Positions 27,883 through 36,489 of a DNA stretch of 64,000 nt are shown one piece after another. The DNA is from Bacillus sp. V3-13 (GTDB lineage: Bacteria; Bacillota; Bacilli; Bacillales; Cytobacillaceae), in contig NZ_PGUZ01000010.1 in the NCBI RefSeq assembly GCF_002860165.1, positions 55,515 through 119,514 on the forward strand, given 5' to 3'. Made by a program: the position numbers and the translations under genes. Each line of letters begins with the position of its first letter. The stretch's first letter is position 1. The notes under the pieces are model-generated. The model had not been told where the DNA came from, made no database searches, and was given only the letters and a program-made list of their open reading frames with translations.

Positions 27883-28122
27883 GTGCAAAATAAACAAGAA
27901 GACGATGTGATAACCCATCTAAAACAGGCGCTATCGCATTTAGATGAGGCTTTGCATATCACAATCCGTACACTTCGCGAAGATCCAGCCTCGAAAAATG
28001 ATATGGGTTCACTTTGGGAAGAGTTTCTTGGCACATGTTTTAGGCATATCAAAATGGTCGGAAAAGAAAGTAAAATAAATTTGTTGAATTTGGTTTCATT
28101 TGCAAGATTGAAACGATATTAA
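27883..28122 (+). CDS. Small hypothetical protein in the P-type ATPase operon
   Basis: 79 aa, soluble, helical and charged, with no membrane segment. It contains HLKQALSHLDEALHITIRT, an amphipathic helix. I do not recognise a family. GTG 27883 is preceded by GAGGAGGGGTACC. It follows the 86-aa protein by 36 bp and ends before a terminator, so it is the last gene of the ATPase operon. Confidence 0.62.
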   Translation: MQNKQEDDVITHLKQALSHLDEALHITIRTLREDPASKNDMGSLWEEFLGTCFRHIKMVGKESKINLLNLVSFARLKRY

Positions 28123-28143
28123 TAAATTCGGTTCACTTGCGGT

Positions 28144-28188
28144 GCTGTCCAAAAGGTAAACCTCTTGCCTTTTTGGGGCAGTCTTTTT
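28144..28188 (+). terminator. Terminator of the P-type ATPase operon
   Basis: CTGTCCAAAAGG pairs, with small bulges, with CCTTTTTGGGGCAG, followed by TCTTTTTTT. Confidence 0.7.
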
Positions 28189-28376
28189 TTATCACGTTTA
28201 GTTACCAATTGAGGAACGAACAGCGGACATGACATTTGTTTACAAAAGTATAAGTGAAAAAATGACAAATCTTCAAAAATGAATTCCTCATGTGCAATTG
28301 TAAGTAACTAACTCGTTTTTATTATGTGAAAGACCTTCTATAATATAGATAAATCGAGTAGTAGGAGGTGCGGACA

Positions 28377-29933
28377 ATGTATGTAGCAGGACAAAAGGAA
28401 ATGCAGCAAATGGATCAGTATACGATGGAGAAGATTGGACTCCCCGGCGTTGTATTGATGGAGAATGCCGGTGCGAAAGTTGTGGAGGAAATCCTTGCAA
28501 GTTCTCCTTGTCAAAATCCGAAGGTGGTCGTACTTGCCGGGGGAGGAAATAATGGCGGCGACGGTTTTGTGATTGCCCGCAGGCTGTTTGATTTAGGCTG
28601 GGAACCCCAGCTTTGCTTGCTTGTGGAACCTGATCGTATAAAAGGTGACGCGAAATGCCATTTGAATGTATACCTCAACCGGGGCTTACCGGTACTCCAT
28701 TTTCACGAAAATAATCTGGGAAAACTAAGGGATGAGCTGAATCGGGCAGATATCATTATAGATGCAATGTTAGGAACAGGAGTACACGGAGCTGTTCGAG
28801 AACCATTTAACCACGTGATTTCGATGGTAAATGAGTTTGCAGGCAGGAAATTGGTGATTGCTGTCGATATTCCATCAGGTGTTGAAAGTGACGATGGGAA
28901 AGTAGAAGGAGTAGCCGTCAAAGCAACAAAGACCATCACTTTTGTTTTTCCGAAAAAGGGTTTTTTCTTAAATGATGGTCCAAAATACGTTGGAGAGTGG
29001 AAGGTAGTTGACATTTCCGTGCCTCCGTCAATTGCAGAGGAGCTTGGCTTGTCTCTGCATCGGCTGGTTACGGAATCCCTTGTAAAAGATTCGATACCAG
29101 TACGGCCGAAGTATGGACATAAAGGAACTTTTGGGCACGCCCTTGTCGTGGGAGGGTCTCGCCAGTTTGTGGGGGCTCCCATTTTCACAGCGAAGGCCGC
29201 CTTACATAGTGGCGCTGGATTAGTAACTCTGGCTATTCCCGAAAGCATTTATCCAATGGCGGCTGCTTTGCATCCTGAATCTTTATTTTTACCGCTTCCT
29301 GAAAAAGATGGCCATTTTTCTGATAGCGCTTTGGAAGAAGTTTCATCCCGGCTCCATCAATTTGACAGTGTGGCGGTTGGGCCCGGAATAAGCAGGTTTC
29401 CTGCTGGTGAAGAATGGATGAAATCTTTTATTACCTCTCTTACCGGTCAGCCAATAGTAGTAGATGCGGATGCCCTTTATTTGCTTCGCAATGGGTTAAA
29501 GGCAATGCGCGAATATAAAGGGCCGGTCATTTTTACTCCGCATCCCGGCGAAATGGCGATCCTATTGAATAAGTCGGTAAAAGAAGTGGAAGAAAATCGA
29601 ATTGAAATTGCCCGGAGCTTTGCCGAAGAGTACCAGGTTTTTTTGTTATTGAAGGGACATCGCTCGATCATTGCTGCTCCGGATGGAGAAGTTTTCATCA
29701 ACCCCCATGGTCATGATGCGCTTGGAAAAGGTGGGAGCGGTGACGTATTAACCGGCCTTATCGTCTCTTTTCTTGCCCAGGGAGCACCACCTATAAATGC
29801 ACTTGTTTCAGCAAGTTATTTACACGCAAGGGCTGGAGAAGAAAAAGCCAGAATATTATCCCACTACGGGGTGATGCCGCTAGATATTATTGAGGGGGTT
29901 AAGGATCTGCTAAACCAACTATTCATACGATAA
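28377..29933 (+). CDS. nnr: Bifunctional NAD(P)H-hydrate repair enzyme (epimerase + ADP-dependent dehydratase)
   Basis: 518 aa. The N-terminal YjeF_N epimerase domain (1-215) carries MENAGAKVVEEI, AGGGNNGGDGFVIARRL and DAMLGTGVHG. The C-terminal ribokinase-like dehydratase domain (225-510) carries VVGGSRQFVGAPIFTAKAAL, FTPHPGEMAIL and the anion-hole motif GKGGSGDVLTGLI. It repairs hydrated NAD(P)H. ATG 28377 with GTAGGAGGTGCGGACA is preferred over the GTG at 28368. Complete and of standard length. Confidence 0.93.
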   Translation: MYVAGQKEMQQMDQYTMEKIGLPGVVLMENAGAKVVEEILASSPCQNPKVVVLAGGGNNGGDGFVIARRLFDLGWEPQLCLLVEPDRIKGDAKCHLNVYLNRGLPVLHFHENNLGKLRDELNRADIIIDAMLGTGVHGAVREPFNHVISMVNEFAGRKLVIAVDIPSGVESDDGKVEGVAVKATKTITFVFPKKGFFLNDGPKYVGEWKVVDISVPPSIAEELGLSLHRLVTESLVKDSIPVRPKYGHKGTFGHALVVGGSRQFVGAPIFTAKAALHSGAGLVTLAIPESIYPMAAALHPESLFLPLPEKDGHFSDSALEEVSSRLHQFDSVAVGPGISRFPAGEEWMKSFITSLTGQPIVVDADALYLLRNGLKAMREYKGPVIFTPHPGEMAILLNKSVKEVEENRIEIARSFAEEYQVFLLLKGHRSIIAAPDGEVFINPHGHDALGKGGSGDVLTGLIVSFLAQGAPPINALVSASYLHARAGEEKARILSHYGVMPLDIIEGVKDLLNQLFIR

Positions 29934-30093
29934 TTGACACTTGGGGTATCCCTCAAGCTCTACTGGCAGGGAGACCTTCGTCACTAGTTGAATGTGTTCT
30001 TGTTTTGTGGATAGAGGTCAGGTTAGACGTTTCTGCGATTCCAGTACAGAGTTCCTCACAATTATAATTCTTTAAAAAGGAGGATTCGAACTA

Positions 30094-30435
30094 ATGGCTA
30101 AAATTAAATTAAATCAATTAAAAAAAGAACTGAAAGTACTAGATCAAAAAGAACTAATTGATTTGATTGTAGATATTTTTAAAGTTAGTAATGATGTACA
30201 GCATTATCTATCGAATAAGTTTATCGGCGAGGAAGCAATTACCGATTTGTATGAAAAAACGAAAAAGAAAGTGGAAGATGAATTTTTTCCCGATCGTGGT
30301 TTTAGAAAACTGCGTTTAAAATTCCTATTCATAAAAATAACGGATTACCAGGCTGTCAAGAAACCTTTGGCAGCCATTTTGATTTCATTCAGGTTTCTAT
30401 TAAGATTGCATCGTTTAGGGAAACTGATGTGGTAA
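30094..30435 (+). pseudogene. DUF6155-like protein, C-terminally truncated
   Basis: The first ~77 residues (MAKIKLNQLKKELKVLDQKE... to EFFPDRGFRKLRLK) match, from memory, the N-terminal half of DUF6155 family proteins, which normally run to about 150-180 aa. After KLRL the similarity stops and the frame reads through what appears to be former downstream DNA, including a terminator-like hairpin at 30351-30375. It is therefore probably a 3' deletion joining the gene to its own or another terminator. It has a strong ribosome site (AAAAAGGAGGATTCGAACTA), so a shortened protein could still be made. Confidence 0.6.
30351..30385 (+). terminator. Terminator-like hairpin inside the truncated DUF6155 frame
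   Basis: GGCTGTC (30351-30357) pairs with GGCAGCC (30369-30375), one G-T pair, followed by ATTTTGATTT. Its place inside the reading frame supports the view that the last ~30 codons are not genuine coding sequence. Confidence 0.5.
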
Positions 30436-30566
30436 TATGTCCTGGCTGCCAAATTAAATATTTTTAAAATCACAACAACCCTAAAGATGTGGAAGCTGTC
30501 ATCTTTAATATGATAAGTTCAGTGTCAAAAAAACAAAATGACATAAATCTTCCCCTGTCAATCTTA

Positions 30567-30596
30567 TTGACATATAAAAGAAGTTTAAATTAGTAT
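30567..30596 (+). promoter_or_regulatory. Sigma-A type promoter for the adenine deaminase gene
   Basis: A perfect -35 TTGACA (30567-30572), an 18-bp spacer, and a -10-like TAGTAT (30591-30596) embedded in TATTATATTATA. The start codon is about 130 bp downstream. I looked for a purine riboswitch in this leader and did not find its conserved core. Confidence 0.55.
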
Positions 30597-30728
30597 TATA
30601 TTATATGAACGTTGGTTATAAAAACATAATTATTGATATCTGAATATCCAGTTGATTTTTTGAATTGAAAAGGGAACTAAAGGCATCCCCGTCTACCAAA
30701 CTACAAAACGGATAGGAGAGATGAAAAA

Positions 30729-32507
30729 ATGAAAATAAGAGCCCCAAGAAGTGAATTAATCGAAGTCGCAAAAGGGCAGCGTCCCGCTGATCTTTTTATT
30801 AAAGGCGGAACAGTGATCAATGTTTATTCTGGAGAGTTTCTTAAACATAATGTAGCTGTTTACAAGGATTGTATTGCTTATGTAGGTGAAAGTGAAGCAT
30901 CAATAGGGGAAGCTACCAAAATGATCGATGCGAATGGATTTTATATCTCGCCAGGATTTATTGAAGCCCATGCCCATCCATGGGTTGTGTACAATCCGCT
31001 AAGTGTAACGAGTAAAGTACTGCCCCTCGGTACGACTACGACCGTGAATGACAATTTATTCTTTTATTTGCATATGAGCGCAAAGGGATTTAAGGAATTG
31101 TTGACTGATTTAAAGCAACTTCCTGGAAATTTCCTATGGCTTGTCAGACTGGTTTCCCAGGCAGACTATCCTGGAGAAAGAGACTGGTATAATCAAAAAG
31201 ATATCCAGGATCTCCTGCAGCTTGATGAAGTTGTCGGAACGGCCGAAGTAACACGCTGGCCGTTGTTGTACAATGCCGATCCTTTTTTACTAGAAACAAT
31301 CGATTTCGTAAAGGAAATAGGAAAAATTTCCGATGGGCATACAGCCGGCTGCTCCTTTGAAAAATTAAACGCAGTAGTAGCATCCGGTGTAAGTGCCTGT
31401 CATGAAGCAATCACCGCAAGAGAAGCTTTTGACAGGTTAAGATTAGGAATGTGGACGACACTTCGCAATAGTTCGCTTCGTCCTGATTTACCCGAAATTA
31501 TAAAGCTCATTACAGAAGGAAATGTAAACACGAACAGAATTATTATGACAACGGATGGACCTCACCCGGGCTTCATTGAAGAGGAAGGATTTGTTGATGG
31601 ACTTGTAAGACAGGCTGTGGAGCTTGGAGTGCCTGTGATGACGGCACTGCAAATGGTTACAATCAACCCGGCAACCTATCTCCGGCTTGATGATTATATC
31701 GGAGGCATTGCTCCTGGCAGACGGGCTGATATCATTCTTTTACCTGATCTTGTTCAATTCCGTCCGAGTCTCGTCATTGCCAGCGGTGAAATAGTCGGAA
31801 AAAACGGAAAATTAACTGCTGAACTTCCAGATATCAAGTGGGATAAATATGTCGTCAGAGAACCATTCTCGTTTTCAAAAACGGTGCTGGAATCGCAAGA
31901 TCTTTACCGATTTCCACAATCGTCACCTAAGGATCCAGTTCCTGTTGTGTATTTTCGCAGTAATGTGATCACCCAAAGGAATGACACAGAACTTCCATCA
32001 TTAAATGGATACGCCGATCTCTCAGGGCATGATGGTCTGCTGTACGCTGCATTAATACATAGGGATGGCGATTGGGTGTCAAAAGCCATATTGGAGAGGT
32101 TTGCAATAAATCTGGATGGGATGGCATCCACCTACAATACAACGACGGAATTGCTTGTAGTCGGCAGAAACCCTGACGCGATGGCAATAGCTGCTGTTAG
32201 AGTACATGAAATGGGTGGAGGGATTGTTATCGTGGATGGTGAAAAAGTGGTGCTGGAAATCCCGTTGCCACTGACAGGAATGATGACCACAGATCCTTCA
32301 TTTGATATCGCAGTGGAATATCACAATAAATTGTTAGCGGCTGTCCAGGAACGAGGCTTTCCATTCCATGACATCCTTTATACTCTATTGTTTTTGACAT
32401 GTGATTTTCTACCGGGCTTGCGTCTAGTCCCAAAAGGACTGTATGAAGTGAAGACAGATGAACTATTACTTCCTTCTAATCCCTTAATGAATCTTGTTGT
32501 GAAATAA
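30729..32507 (+). CDS. Adenine deaminase family amidohydrolase (YerA-like)
   Basis: 592 aa. The N-terminal amidohydrolase strand RPADLFIKGGTVINVYSGEF is followed by the metal motif FIEAHAHPWV (H81, H83). Further likely ligands lie in SDGHTAGC (H204) and TTDGPHPG (D276), and ALQMVTINPATYLRL with GGIAPGRRADIILL closes the barrel. The C-terminal ~200 residues are the adenine-deaminase C domain (GGGIVIVDGEKVVLEIPLPLTG is typical). HAHP instead of HIHIES places it nearer to B. subtilis YerA than to AdeC, so adenine as substrate is likely but not certain. It stands alone between a promoter and a terminator. Confidence 0.83.
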   Translation: MKIRAPRSELIEVAKGQRPADLFIKGGTVINVYSGEFLKHNVAVYKDCIAYVGESEASIGEATKMIDANGFYISPGFIEAHAHPWVVYNPLSVTSKVLPLGTTTTVNDNLFFYLHMSAKGFKELLTDLKQLPGNFLWLVRLVSQADYPGERDWYNQKDIQDLLQLDEVVGTAEVTRWPLLYNADPFLLETIDFVKEIGKISDGHTAGCSFEKLNAVVASGVSACHEAITAREAFDRLRLGMWTTLRNSSLRPDLPEIIKLITEGNVNTNRIIMTTDGPHPGFIEEEGFVDGLVRQAVELGVPVMTALQMVTINPATYLRLDDYIGGIAPGRRADIILLPDLVQFRPSLVIASGEIVGKNGKLTAELPDIKWDKYVVREPFSFSKTVLESQDLYRFPQSSPKDPVPVVYFRSNVITQRNDTELPSLNGYADLSGHDGLLYAALIHRDGDWVSKAILERFAINLDGMASTYNTTTELLVVGRNPDAMAIAAVRVHEMGGGIVIVDGEKVVLEIPLPLTGMMTTDPSFDIAVEYHNKLLAAVQERGFPFHDILYTLLFLTCDFLPGLRLVPKGLYEVKTDELLLPSNPLMNLVVK

Positions 32508-32605
32508 AATGTATTTAGTTCACAGCCTCCTGGATCATAAAGACATACATCCGGGCCAGGTAGGTGATTTATAACTATTTATTTCGAAATTTCCATAGGG
32601 AAATA

Positions 32606-32650
32606 GCAAAAAGGGTACCTCATCTTTCAAAGACGACGTACCCTTTTTGC
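32606..32650. terminator. Bidirectional terminator
   Basis: A 13-bp perfect stem GCAAAAAGGGTAC (32606-32618) / GTACCCTTTTTGC (32638-32650) between convergent genes; the A/T tracts within the stem serve both directions. Confidence 0.85.
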
Positions 32651-32670
32651 ATTTATAACCAATATTAAAT

Positions 32671-33666
32671 TCAAACGGGTTCAAGACAGGAGCGACCGGT
32701 TACGGAATAACGCCATACCCCATTCATCATTTCCTTTTTTACTTGTCCACTTACTTCCAAATAATCCAAGTGACCGATCACTTCTGACATGACAAGCGAA
32801 AATTCCTGTATATACTTTTCCCCGTAGTAAGCTTGGGCAATTTCGCTTGCTGATGATAAGCCATTCTGTATTAAAGCAGCAAATTTCCCTGCTTTTTTCT
32901 GAATCCCATTTAGCCTTTTTCTGATTAGCTGTTGTGGCGATTCGATGAGTGATCCATGACCGGAAAAGACAAGTTCCAAGTCTAAGCGGGAGATTTTCTC
33001 CAGAGAGTGTATATGTTCTTTCAGAGTCATTAATCTATTGCCCGATTGATCAGGTTCAACCAACGCGTTACTTGATATATGTTTAATCAGTAAATCGCCG
33101 GAGAAAAGCCACTTACGGTCCGCATCATATAAAGCAATTTGATCAGGAGAATGTCCTGGTACGTTAATAATCTCGAAATTTGACAGTTCGTTTCCCGATA
33201 TTTCAAAAATATCGCATGTCAGTACATTGTTTTTATTTTTAATAATGGCTTTTTCGAGATATGCCGCATATTTGTCACCAACTTCAGCACATCCCATTTC
33301 CCTATAAAGATTTTTGAAGAATTTTGCTCGCATAGTAAGGAAGGCATGATCTCTTTTTAAGCGCGGGATCGAAGCAGAGTGGGCATAAACCGGAATAGGA
33401 TTTTTTGAGACAATCCGGTTCACCAAACCAACATGGTCAATATGGTGGTGAGTCAGGATAATTTTACATATGTCCTGGAGGGTAAAGCCGTTGTTCCGCA
33501 AAGTATTCTCTAACGCTTCCCAACAATCACCGTTATTAAGTCCAGCATCAATCAGTATAAGAGAGTCATGCTGTTTTAACAAAAAGAAGTTAACACTTCT
33601 TAAAGGACTATAATCGGAAACCACAATGGGAAAGACGTCGGTCTCCACGGCTTTTAAATCTGACAT
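32671..33666 (-). CDS. MBL-fold metallo-hydrolase
   Basis: 331 aa. The metallo-beta-lactamase fold is shown by ILIDAGLNNGD and the zinc motif THHHIDHVG (H73, H75, D77, H78), then VPGHSPDQIALYD and LLFSGDLL-type strands. The last ~100 residues form a helical/winged-helix C-terminal domain (SEVIGHLDYLEVSGQVKKE). It is paralogous to the MBL protein at 37425 in the aromatic cluster. The family covers hydrolysis of thioesters and other esters; the substrate here is unknown. Divergent from the enoyl-CoA hydratase at 34009, so it may share its control region. Confidence 0.83.
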   Translation of the reverse strand: MSDLKAVETDVFPIVVSDYSPLRSVNFFLLKQHDSLILIDAGLNNGDCWEALENTLRNNGFTLQDICKIILTHHHIDHVGLVNRIVSKNPIPVYAHSASIPRLKRDHAFLTMRAKFFKNLYREMGCAEVGDKYAAYLEKAIIKNKNNVLTCDIFEISGNELSNFEIINVPGHSPDQIALYDADRKWLFSGDLLIKHISSNALVEPDQSGNRLMTLKEHIHSLEKISRLDLELVFSGHGSLIESPQQLIRKRLNGIQKKAGKFAALIQNGLSSASEIAQAYYGEKYIQEFSLVMSEVIGHLDYLEVSGQVKKEMMNGVWRYSVTGRSCLEPV

Positions 33667-33925
33667 TCTCGATTTCTCCTTTCTTATATATTACTTTTTA
33701 ACACGATAGTTTATTTAAGATAACATAAATTAATTTCCGAGTACTGTCAAATTTTTCAGGATAATACGTCGACTCCAATGCTTCTACAGACACAAGAAAC
33801 CAGCAAATATATTGTGTATTTTTGACGTTCGTAAAAATAAATAAAATAATTAGAAAATTAAAGAGAATAATAGCAATTCAAAGAATTTGTAATATTTCCT
33901 TAAGAAAATAAGAAAATTTGATGGT

Positions 33926-33953
33926 TTGAAAAATTGAGAAGATTTTGTATATT
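33926..33953 (+). promoter_or_regulatory. Promoter for the first enoyl-CoA hydratase
   Basis: -35 TTGAAA (33926-33931), 16-bp spacer, -10 TATATT (33948-33953), followed by an operator-like palindrome. Confidence 0.5.
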
Positions 33954-33964
33954 ATGTATCAAGG

Positions 33965-33983
33965 ACGAAAGAAATACTTTCGT
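33965..33983. promoter_or_regulatory. Operator-like palindrome in the transcription start region
   Basis: ACGAAAG (33965-33971) and CTTTCGT (33977-33983) are perfect inverted arms around AAATA. It lies 11 bp after the -10 box and before the ribosome site, the usual place for a repressor. PaaX (35454) is the nearest candidate regulator, by inference. Confidence 0.45.
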
Positions 33984-34008
33984 AATATAAATCCCGGAGG
34001 TAATAAAT

Positions 34009-34803
34009 ATGACAACTGCACTTGAAACAAAAACGCTCACAGTAGTGAAAAAGGATGGAGTAGCGGAGGTCCATATCCATGTAAATAAGACAAATGCCTA
34101 TGATCTTGATTATTACAAAGAATTTAATTCCGCCATTGACGATATTCGTTTTGACAATGACATTAAAGTTGTCGTGCTCATGAGCGATATGCCGAAATTT
34201 TTTTCAGCTGGTGCCAATATTAATTTCCTTAAAGCAGCAGAGCCGCGATTTAAAACCCAATTTTGCCTATTCTGTAATGAAACACTGGACAAAATTGCCC
34301 GCTCGCCGCAAATCTGGATTGCTTGCCTCGAAGGTCATACAGTTGGCGGCGGTTTAGAAATGGCGTTGGCATGCGACCTCCGTTTTATGGGTGACCAGGC
34401 TGGAAAAATCGGCCTTCCAGAAATCACGCTTGGCGTTTTGGCCGGAACAGGCGGAACACAACGGTTGGCGCGCCAGGTCGGACACTCCAAGGCGTTGGAT
34501 CTGAATTTGACTGGTGAAACGCTGATTCCGCAGGAAGCTTTAGAAATCAAATTAGTTGACCGTGTATTCCCTCAGGACGAAACAAGAGCGAAAACTTTGG
34601 AGTATGCGCAAAAAATTGCAAGCAGTGCTACATACGCTGCTTCAAATATCAAGCTATCCATCATGAACGGGAAAGAAATGCCTTTAAATGTGGCGATTCG
34701 CTACGAAGGCGAGCTTCAAAATCTACTATTCCGTTCCCAGGATGCACAAGAGGGGTTAAGTGCCTTCATTGAAAAACGTGAGGCTAATTGGATTGGCAAG
34801 TAA
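34009..34803 (+). CDS. Enoyl-CoA hydratase/isomerase family protein, copy A
   Basis: 264 aa, crotonase fold. Oxyanion-hole segments are FFSAGANINFL and HTVGGGLEMALACD; the two acidic positions of hydratases are both present (Glu in GGGLEMA and Glu in GLPEITLGVLAGTGGTQR). The C-terminus AQEGLSAFIEKREANW is typical. It is about 92% identical in protein to the copy at 45238 and shares long identical DNA blocks with it. Probably acts on a ring-derived enoyl-CoA in the aromatic pathway; the exact step is not deducible. Confidence 0.87.
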   Translation: MTTALETKTLTVVKKDGVAEVHIHVNKTNAYDLDYYKEFNSAIDDIRFDNDIKVVVLMSDMPKFFSAGANINFLKAAEPRFKTQFCLFCNETLDKIARSPQIWIACLEGHTVGGGLEMALACDLRFMGDQAGKIGLPEITLGVLAGTGGTQRLARQVGHSKALDLNLTGETLIPQEALEIKLVDRVFPQDETRAKTLEYAQKIASSATYAASNIKLSIMNGKEMPLNVAIRYEGELQNLLFRSQDAQEGLSAFIEKREANWIGK

Positions 34804-34938
34804 AAATATGATTATGGCGATATCGGGGCATCGATATCGCCATTTTCAACCATAAGATCAGAGCATTAGCGTGAGATTAGCGTAAAAACACCACTCTTAC
34901 AGATATGTAAAAGCCAAAGTACAAACAGGGGAGAGACC

Positions 34939-35388
34939 ATGAGATCAAATACAATAGAATTATTGGTAAACTGGGGGGATACGGATAAAGCTGGAATCGT
35001 TTATTATCCAAACTATTTCAAGTGGTTTGACATTGCAGGCCACCAGTTTTTCCGCAGCTGTAATTTGTCACCGCAATCACTTGAGGACGAACGGAATATT
35101 ATTCTTCCATTAATAGATGTTGGATGTACTTTTGAAAAACCTGTATTGTACGATGACATCATTACCATCCATACATCTGTTATTGAGGTTAATAATAAAA
35201 CGATCAAGTTATCGCACCAGGTGTTTAAAGGGGATTTACGATCAGGATATGGTTATGAACTGCGAGGCTGGGTATACCAGTCACCGGAAGGAATGAAGGC
35301 GGTAACGATACCGGAAGATGTAAGGGAGATCCTAATCCATAATATTCATACAGCCGATATGGGGAAAAGATCAAGGTTTAATGCATAA
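34939..35388 (+). CDS. Acyl-CoA thioesterase (4-hydroxybenzoyl-CoA thioesterase type)
   Basis: 149 aa, single hotdog fold. The N-terminus VNWGDTDKAGIVYYPNYFKWFDIAGHQFF carries the catalytic Asp of the 4HBT/YbgC class (D in GDTDKAGIVYYPNY). In aromatic-CoA pathways such enzymes free CoA from dead-end thioesters. Ribosome site ACAGGGGAGAGACC before ATG 34939. It lies between the enoyl-CoA hydratase and the PaaX gene on the same strand. A paralogue of different sequence is at 54292. Confidence 0.85.
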   Translation: MRSNTIELLVNWGDTDKAGIVYYPNYFKWFDIAGHQFFRSCNLSPQSLEDERNIILPLIDVGCTFEKPVLYDDIITIHTSVIEVNNKTIKLSHQVFKGDLRSGYGYELRGWVYQSPEGMKAVTIPEDVREILIHNIHTADMGKRSRFNA

Positions 35389-35453
35389 CTGTCCACTATC
35401 CTCTATAATTAGTGTATCATTTTCTAAATGACAAAATATTAAACGCTTATTGG

Positions 35454-36344
35454 ATGGTGAAAACAGTGAAACCAAGATCCTTAATGTTTACTCTATACGG
35501 AGAGTATATTCAATATTATGGAGGAGAAATTTGGGTTGGAAGTTTGATTCAATTAATGAACCGGTTTGGTGTATCTGAATCCTCCGTTCGCGGGGCTATA
35601 CTGCGCATGGTCCAGAATAATTTATTGCAAGTAAGGAAGATAGGTAATAAGAGCTATTATTCTATTACCGAACAAGGCGGCAGGAGAGTAGAAGATGGAG
35701 TTAAAAGGGTCTACGCAGCTCCTAGCCAAAAATGGGATGGTTATTGGCGAATTTTGACGTATTCTTTTCCAGAAGAAAAACGGGAATTGCGCAACGAAAT
35801 CCGAAAAGAGCTGAATTGGACAGGATTTGGGATGCTTTCGAACAGTACTTGGGTAAGCCCTAATCCTTTAGAAGAACAAGTGTTGGAAATGATAAGGACA
35901 TATAAAATCGAGGATAATACGATGCTGTTCAGGGCATCCAATGTTGTTTCTCATGACAATCAAAGTGTGATTGACAAGGGATGGGATTTACAGCGTATTT
36001 CTGCTGAATATGACAAATTTATAGGTAGATATTTACCGAAATTTGATGAATTAAGAGAAAAGGCTTTAAACAATTCGTTAACAGATGAAGAATGCTTTAT
36101 AGAACGAACTCAAATCGTCCATGAATATCGTAAATTTCTGTTTGAAGACCCAGGTTTCCCAAGAGATTTACTGCCTAATAACTGGTCAGGAACGAAAGCA
36201 CGTGAGTTATTTTGGAACATTCATCAATTGATTTCAATACCAGCGATCCGGTTCTTTGAATCGATCTATGAGTCCGCCCCAGATAAAGAAGTACAGCCAA
36301 AACGCAAACAGGCAATCAATCCATTCGAACAGGTTTATGTTTAA
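35454..36344 (+). CDS. paaX: PaaX family transcriptional repressor
   Basis: 296 aa. The N-terminal winged-helix RSLMFTLYGEYIQYYGGEIWVGSLIQLM...VSESSVRGAILRMVQNNLL matches PaaX, the phenylacetyl-CoA-responsive repressor of paa operons. The central domain has KWDGYWRILTYSFPEEKRELR and GFGMLSNSTWVSPNP, and the C-terminal helical domain ends FEQVYV. ATG 35454 is the most family-like start (MVKTVKPRSLM); GTG 35412 and GTG 35466 are alternatives, none with a strong ribosome site. It likely controls the paa-like operon at 38540, perhaps also the 34009 promoter. The natural effector is probably an aryl-CoA. Confidence 0.85.
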   Translation: MVKTVKPRSLMFTLYGEYIQYYGGEIWVGSLIQLMNRFGVSESSVRGAILRMVQNNLLQVRKIGNKSYYSITEQGGRRVEDGVKRVYAAPSQKWDGYWRILTYSFPEEKRELRNEIRKELNWTGFGMLSNSTWVSPNPLEEQVLEMIRTYKIEDNTMLFRASNVVSHDNQSVIDKGWDLQRISAEYDKFIGRYLPKFDELREKALNNSLTDEECFIERTQIVHEYRKFLFEDPGFPRDLLPNNWSGTKARELFWNIHQLISIPAIRFFESIYESAPDKEVQPKRKQAINPFEQVYV

Positions 36345-36489
36345 GAGAAACGTAATCCCGGCAGCCCTTCTATGCATAATTACATTTGCTAGTTAAGGGC
36401 TGCTTGCCTGCACAAGCGGTTCAATTTTTTAGGTAAAAATAAAATTTCACAGCCTTAGAATTCAGAATTATCCAAATTAAGGAGTTATG

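Larger units (their letters stand above)
33667..34008. other. Divergent control region of the aromatic cluster
   Basis: 342 bp between the minus-strand MBL gene and the first enoyl-CoA hydratase. It contains a plus-strand promoter (33926-33953), an inverted repeat at 33965-33983 and the ribosome site CCGGAGGTAATAAAT. The middle is AT-rich without a gene. Confidence 0.55.

Noticed and set aside
28703..29248. 181-aa minus-strand ORF inside nnr
   Set aside because: Antisense shadow of a well-conserved gene, rich in Ser/Pro/Thr, without a ribosome site.
30436..30728. Purine riboswitch before the adenine deaminase gene
   Set aside because: The conserved purine-aptamer core and paired loops were not found; only a promoter is supported.
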